Shown piece by piece: positions 15,209 to 17,964 of a stretch of 17,964 nucleotides of DNA. The notes beneath the pieces were generated by a model. It ran no database searches and was not told where the DNA came from. It worked only from the letters and a program-made list of their open reading frames with translations. Made by a program: the position numbers and the translations under genes. Origin of the DNA: RUG11788 sp964578175. Lineage in GTDB: Bacteria > Bacillota_I > Bacilli_A > RF39 > UBA660. The stretch's first letter is position 1. The number at the start of each line of letters is the position of its first letter. Location of the stretch: NCBI GenBank assembly GCA_964578175.1, contig CAZOBH010000022.1, forward strand, positions 1-17,964, given 5' to 3'.

Positions 15209-17377
15209 TTACATTGACCTTCTGCGAGTATCTGGTGTTATTGGTTCTCTTGAAGATGATCCAGTTTGAATTTCAAAATATGGAATTACACTCTCTTTTA
15301 ATGTTCCATCTGGATTTAATAAATTCGCTGTTCTTGATCCTTGACTTATTAAATACTCAGTTAAACCATCAACTCCATTATCATTAAAAGCTTCAACAGC
15401 ATGCGCCATTGTATCATCAAACATTTGAGTTGCATAATTAGATCCATAATGAGTATTTCTTTCATAATTCTTTCTAGCTAATCCGATTTCAAATGATGAA
15501 ATAGTTCTTTTACTAGTTACTTCTCTTTTTGTTTGTTTATCAAATAGTCCAATAGTACCATCTTCTTTTTCTCTTTGTTCAAATTGAGTCATCATAAAAT
15601 CTATCTCTTCATTTGATATCTTTTCAGTAGATGCCTCTCTTCCTTCTGTCTCACTTTGTCGTCTACTTTTTTTACCAGCAAGTATAACATTTGCTTTAGA
15701 AGTTCTTATTTCATCTACTGTCTTTTTAATAATTTTATCTTTTTTATCTTCTGATTTCTTTTCATATTTTTTTAATACTTGTGCAATTTGTTTTTGTACA
15801 TAAGGATCTCTAATAAAATCATATTCATCAGTTGCAGTATATAACGTAACTATTCTTTGATCCATAGTCATATGACTTATATTAATTACATCACCAGTCA
15901 TATCATCTACGATAAATGTATCTTCAATCCCTTGTTTTCTAGATGGTCCTGGTTTAAGAGCAGGAAACTCTTCATATAATTCGTTAGTTATAGAATTCAT
16001 TTCTTCTCTTAATACATCTCTATCTACTGCACCAAATCTTTTACCAATAGTTCTATTGATATTATTTAATTCTTGTACAGTTTCTTCTATATTTTCATCA
16101 TCAGGTAATGCTTTTCTTAATCTCTTTTCTAAAAGTAATTTGCTACGTATTAATCCTTTTAATTTTTCACGAGCAACTTGAGATAAAGCTTTACTTGATT
16201 CAATAATTTTACCTGATGCTTTAACAATATCACTATCAGCTGTAAGAGTGCCAAGTGCACTTTCTAATTTAGCTTCACTATCTTCTAAGCTTTCATCAAA
16301 TCTTATACCAAGACTCTCAACAAAACTTTCTAAAACTTCATAATTATCAGAATTAGCTTCTAATTCTTCTCTAATTGCGTCTAGATTTTCATCAGTATAG
16401 AATAATTCTCCTTCTTCAAGATCTTCATCATAAATAAATCCTATTACCTTTTTAAGTATAGTTGGATATTTAGTTGAATTACTTAAAAACTCACGTCTTT
16501 CATCAAGTGTCATAGTTTTTAATTTATCATATACAGATCCACCTACTAATCCAGTTGCTCCAATAATTTCAAAAGCTTCTCTAATAGATTGTAAATGTCT
16601 TAAAACTTCTTCTTTATTATCGGGATTTAGTTCTCCACTTTCTATTTTATCTTCAATTGAAGCTATCGTTGTAATAGTTCTTAAAAACTTTCTATCCCCT
16701 GTTACTAAAGTTAGTTCTGTTTTATCAGCAAGTCTTAACATTTCTGCATTAAAATTTGCTACTTCCTTACTTCTTTCAGTTAACTTAACACTACGTGAAA
16801 TAATTCTTTTTGATGCAAGTACGACATCATCTGTAGGTTCTAAATCATCAATTATTTCCAATGTTCTTTCTTCATCATCTTCTAAATCATCTTTTGGAAG
16901 AATCTTATCCATTAATTCTTCTAATACAGAATAATCATCACTATTTCTTAAAATATCTCCAATCATAACATCTAATGATTCATCACTATAAAACATTTCA
17001 TCTGGTTCTAGGTTGTCATCTAAAATATATCTAGCTACTTTAGACATGATTAAAGGATACTCTGTTTCACTAGTTAATCTTGCCATAAATGCATTTCTAT
17101 CTTCCATTGACATCTCTTTCATCTTAGGGAATATCAAACCACCTAAAACACCAACCATAAATATTGTTTCCATAGCATCTTTTATTGTTGAAATGTTGCT
17201 TAAAGATTTTTCTGCATCTCTAGGCAATAATTCTCTGTCTCTAATACTATCTTCTGTAGAAGCAAGTATCATTATTGCTTTTAAAAAATCTTCAAAGTCA
17301 TCACGGTCTTCACCTAATTCACTAAAAAGTCTTTCTACTTCTCTATAATATCTAATTGCTTCTTCTCTATTATTCAT
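15209..17377 (-). CDS. Acidic cytosolic protein of unknown function with tandem duplicated domain
   Basis: I do not recognise this 722-residue protein. It has no signal peptide or true membrane segment. Residues about 28–205 and 227–405 are two copies of one domain, clearly similar along their length: FLKAIMILAS versus FLRTITTIAS, GVLGGL versus GLVGGS, and MFYSDESLD versus LFYTDENLD. They are in register at an offset of 200, then 197. A Lys/Arg-rich, probably coiled-coil region follows (about 405–480), then a charged C-terminal part with basic stretches (540–575) and a Ser/Arg-rich end (SRE…TRRRSM). A TTG at 17383 extends the frame by two codons, but ATG 17377 has AGGTGAT at the right distance. 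It stands between polC and the dnaG–rpoD–trmK cluster. A replication or cell-cycle link is suggested only by that position. Confidence 0.85.
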   Translation of the reverse strand: MNNREEAIRYYREVERLFSELGEDRDDFEDFLKAIMILASTEDSIRDRELLPRDAEKSLSNISTIKDAMETIFMVGVLGGLIFPKMKEMSMEDRNAFMARLTSETEYPLIMSKVARYILDDNLEPDEMFYSDESLDVMIGDILRNSDDYSVLEELMDKILPKDDLEDDEERTLEIIDDLEPTDDVVLASKRIISRSVKLTERSKEVANFNAEMLRLADKTELTLVTGDRKFLRTITTIASIEDKIESGELNPDNKEEVLRHLQSIREAFEIIGATGLVGGSVYDKLKTMTLDERREFLSNSTKYPTILKKVIGFIYDEDLEEGELFYTDENLDAIREELEANSDNYEVLESFVESLGIRFDESLEDSEAKLESALGTLTADSDIVKASGKIIESSKALSQVAREKLKGLIRSKLLLEKRLRKALPDDENIEETVQELNNINRTIGKRFGAVDRDVLREEMNSITNELYEEFPALKPGPSRKQGIEDTFIVDDMTGDVINISHMTMDQRIVTLYTATDEYDFIRDPYVQKQIAQVLKKYEKKSEDKKDKIIKKTVDEIRTSKANVILAGKKSRRQSETEGREASTEKISNEEIDFMMTQFEQREKEDGTIGLFDKQTKREVTSKRTISSFEIGLARKNYERNTHYGSNYATQMFDDTMAHAVEAFNDNGVDGLTEYLISQGSRTANLLNPDGTLKESVIPYFEIQTGSSSREPITPDTRRRSM

Positions 17378-17462
17378 AATCAATCACCTATAATACCTTC
17401 TTACTCATTAATCGTGATGTAACAATTTAATAGTCCCACTAAATAGAACAACTTCTTCTTAC

Positions 17463-17491
17463 ATAATATCATACTTTTGTATGTTCTACAA
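17463..17491 (-). promoter_or_regulatory. Promoter of the 722-residue gene
   Basis: -35 TTGTAG (17486–17491) and -10 TATTAT (17463–17468) lie 17 nt apart on the minus strand, with TGA just before the -10 giving an extended -10. The start would be near 17456, leaving a leader of about 80 nt whose only recognisable element is the AGGTGAT ribosome site. It abuts the polC stop codon. Confidence 0.55.
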
Positions 17492-17498
17492 TTAGAAC
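17470..17498 (-). other. Two adjacent small hairpins at the polC 3' end
   Basis: GTTCTA/TAGAAC (4-nt loop, 17483–17498) overlaps the polC stop. CATAC/GTATG (AAAA loop, 17470–17483) follows directly, sharing one base. No T-run follows, so this is not a standard intrinsic terminator. It coincides with the -35 to -10 spacer of the next promoter and may be a repressor site, a transcript 3'-end stabiliser or chance. Confidence 0.35.
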
Positions 17499-17964
17499 AA
17501 AGTTAGCTGATTACTATCAGATAACCCTTCTAATATACCCATTTTAGTCATATTATCTATTAATGTTTTAGATACATGACCTCTTTTTTGAAGATCTTCA
17601 ATACTTATAAATGGTTCTTTTTCTCTTTCTGTAACTATTCCATCAGCAACGTTTTCACCTAATCCATCCATTGCTCTAAATGGAAGTATTAAAGTCTTTT
17701 TATCTTCATCAATAATAAAGTATTTACTATCTGATTTATTTATATCAACATTTTTAAATTTAATTCCTCTTGCACTTGCTTCTAAACAAACTTGTAATAC
17801 ATCTTTAGTATCTTTTTCTTTATTAGACGCACTATTACCTTTTTCTTCAATTTCTAATATTTTGTTTTTAATAGCATCATATCCTCTAACCATTGAATCA
17901 ATGTCAAATGCATCACATCTAATTGAGAAGTATGCTGCATAATATAAAATTGGATGATGTACTT
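17492..17964 (-). CDS. polC: DNA polymerase III PolC, C-terminal end (partial)
   Basis: The last 157 or so codons of the Gram-positive replicative polymerase are seen, open to the right edge of the window. The visible part starts VHHPILYYAAYFSIRCDAFD and continues through MVRGYDAIKNKI, ARGIKFKNVDINKSD and LPFRAMDGLGENVADGIV, and ends GILEGLSDSNQLTLF. This matches the conserved PolC C-terminal region, including the helix-hairpin-helix-like DGLGENVA segment and the final QLTLF/QLSLF peptide. The internal ATG at 17893 is not the start; the frame is open above it and matches the family there. The catalytic palm and exonuclease parts lie outside. Confidence 0.96.
   Translation of the reverse strand, partial: VHHPILYYAAYFSIRCDAFDIDSMVRGYDAIKNKILEIEEKGNSASNKEKDTKDVLQVCLEASARGIKFKNVDINKSDSKYFIIDEDKKTLILPFRAMDGLGENVADGIVTEREKEPFISIEDLQKRGHVSKTLIDNMTKMGILEGLSDSNQLTLF

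Noticed and set aside
17492..17893. A separate 133-residue protein starting at the ATG at 17893
   Set aside because: The frame stays open to the window edge and the residues above the ATG match PolC, so this is only the end of polC.

Overview
The window is about 18 kb of very AT-rich DNA (poly-A/T runs, A/T-ending codons) from a low-GC bacterium of the Bacillota/Bacilli type. The evidence is a Gram-positive style PolC, the dnaG–rpoD–trmK order known from Bacillus, a B. subtilis-like ValRS, a T-box leader and AGGAGG/AGGTGA ribosome sites. Trp is written TGG and TGA occurs as a stop (end of the HD gene), so there is no sign of the Mycoplasma code. An uncultured, small-genome gut Bacilli lineage is plausible; this is inference from sequence style only. 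Almost everything is on the minus strand, so the text follows minus-strand order, right to left.

Right end (17964 to 11686): the C-terminus of DNA polymerase III PolC, a promoter, then a 722-residue acidic protein of unknown function containing a clear tandem duplication. A hairpin terminator follows, and then the tight cluster dnaG (primase), rpoD (housekeeping sigma factor) and trmK (tRNA m1A22 methyltransferase), closed by a strong terminator. A terminator just in front of dnaG–rpoD resembles the arrangement in the E. coli rpsU–dnaG–rpoD operon, with the unknown protein in the place of rpsU.

Middle (11666 to 5183): a monocistronic type IV pilin-like surface protein with two copies of a sensor/adhesin-like domain. 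Next comes a T-box riboswitch, read here as tRNA-Val-specific (GUA specifier candidate plus UGGU discriminator match). It controls a three-gene operon: an HD phosphohydrolase, a membrane-anchored inhibitory-type serpin, and valS. The serpin between an HD protein and valS under T-box control is the most unusual arrangement in the window.

Left part (5156 to 1): a lone plus-strand gene of unknown function with a near-ideal promoter, converging on valS through a perfect palindromic terminator. Then a divergent 857-residue VirB6/TrbL-like multi-pass membrane protein with a large propeller-like extracytoplasmic domain and no other secretion genes nearby. It is followed by fmt (Met-tRNA formyltransferase) coupled to a small membrane-anchored unknown protein, and finally a promoter and two tRNA genes (Ile-GAT and a partial Asn-GTT).

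A recurring theme is compactness: promoters lie inside the terminators or 3' coding ends of the preceding genes at several junctions. I see no IS elements, phage genes, CRISPR arrays or origin.
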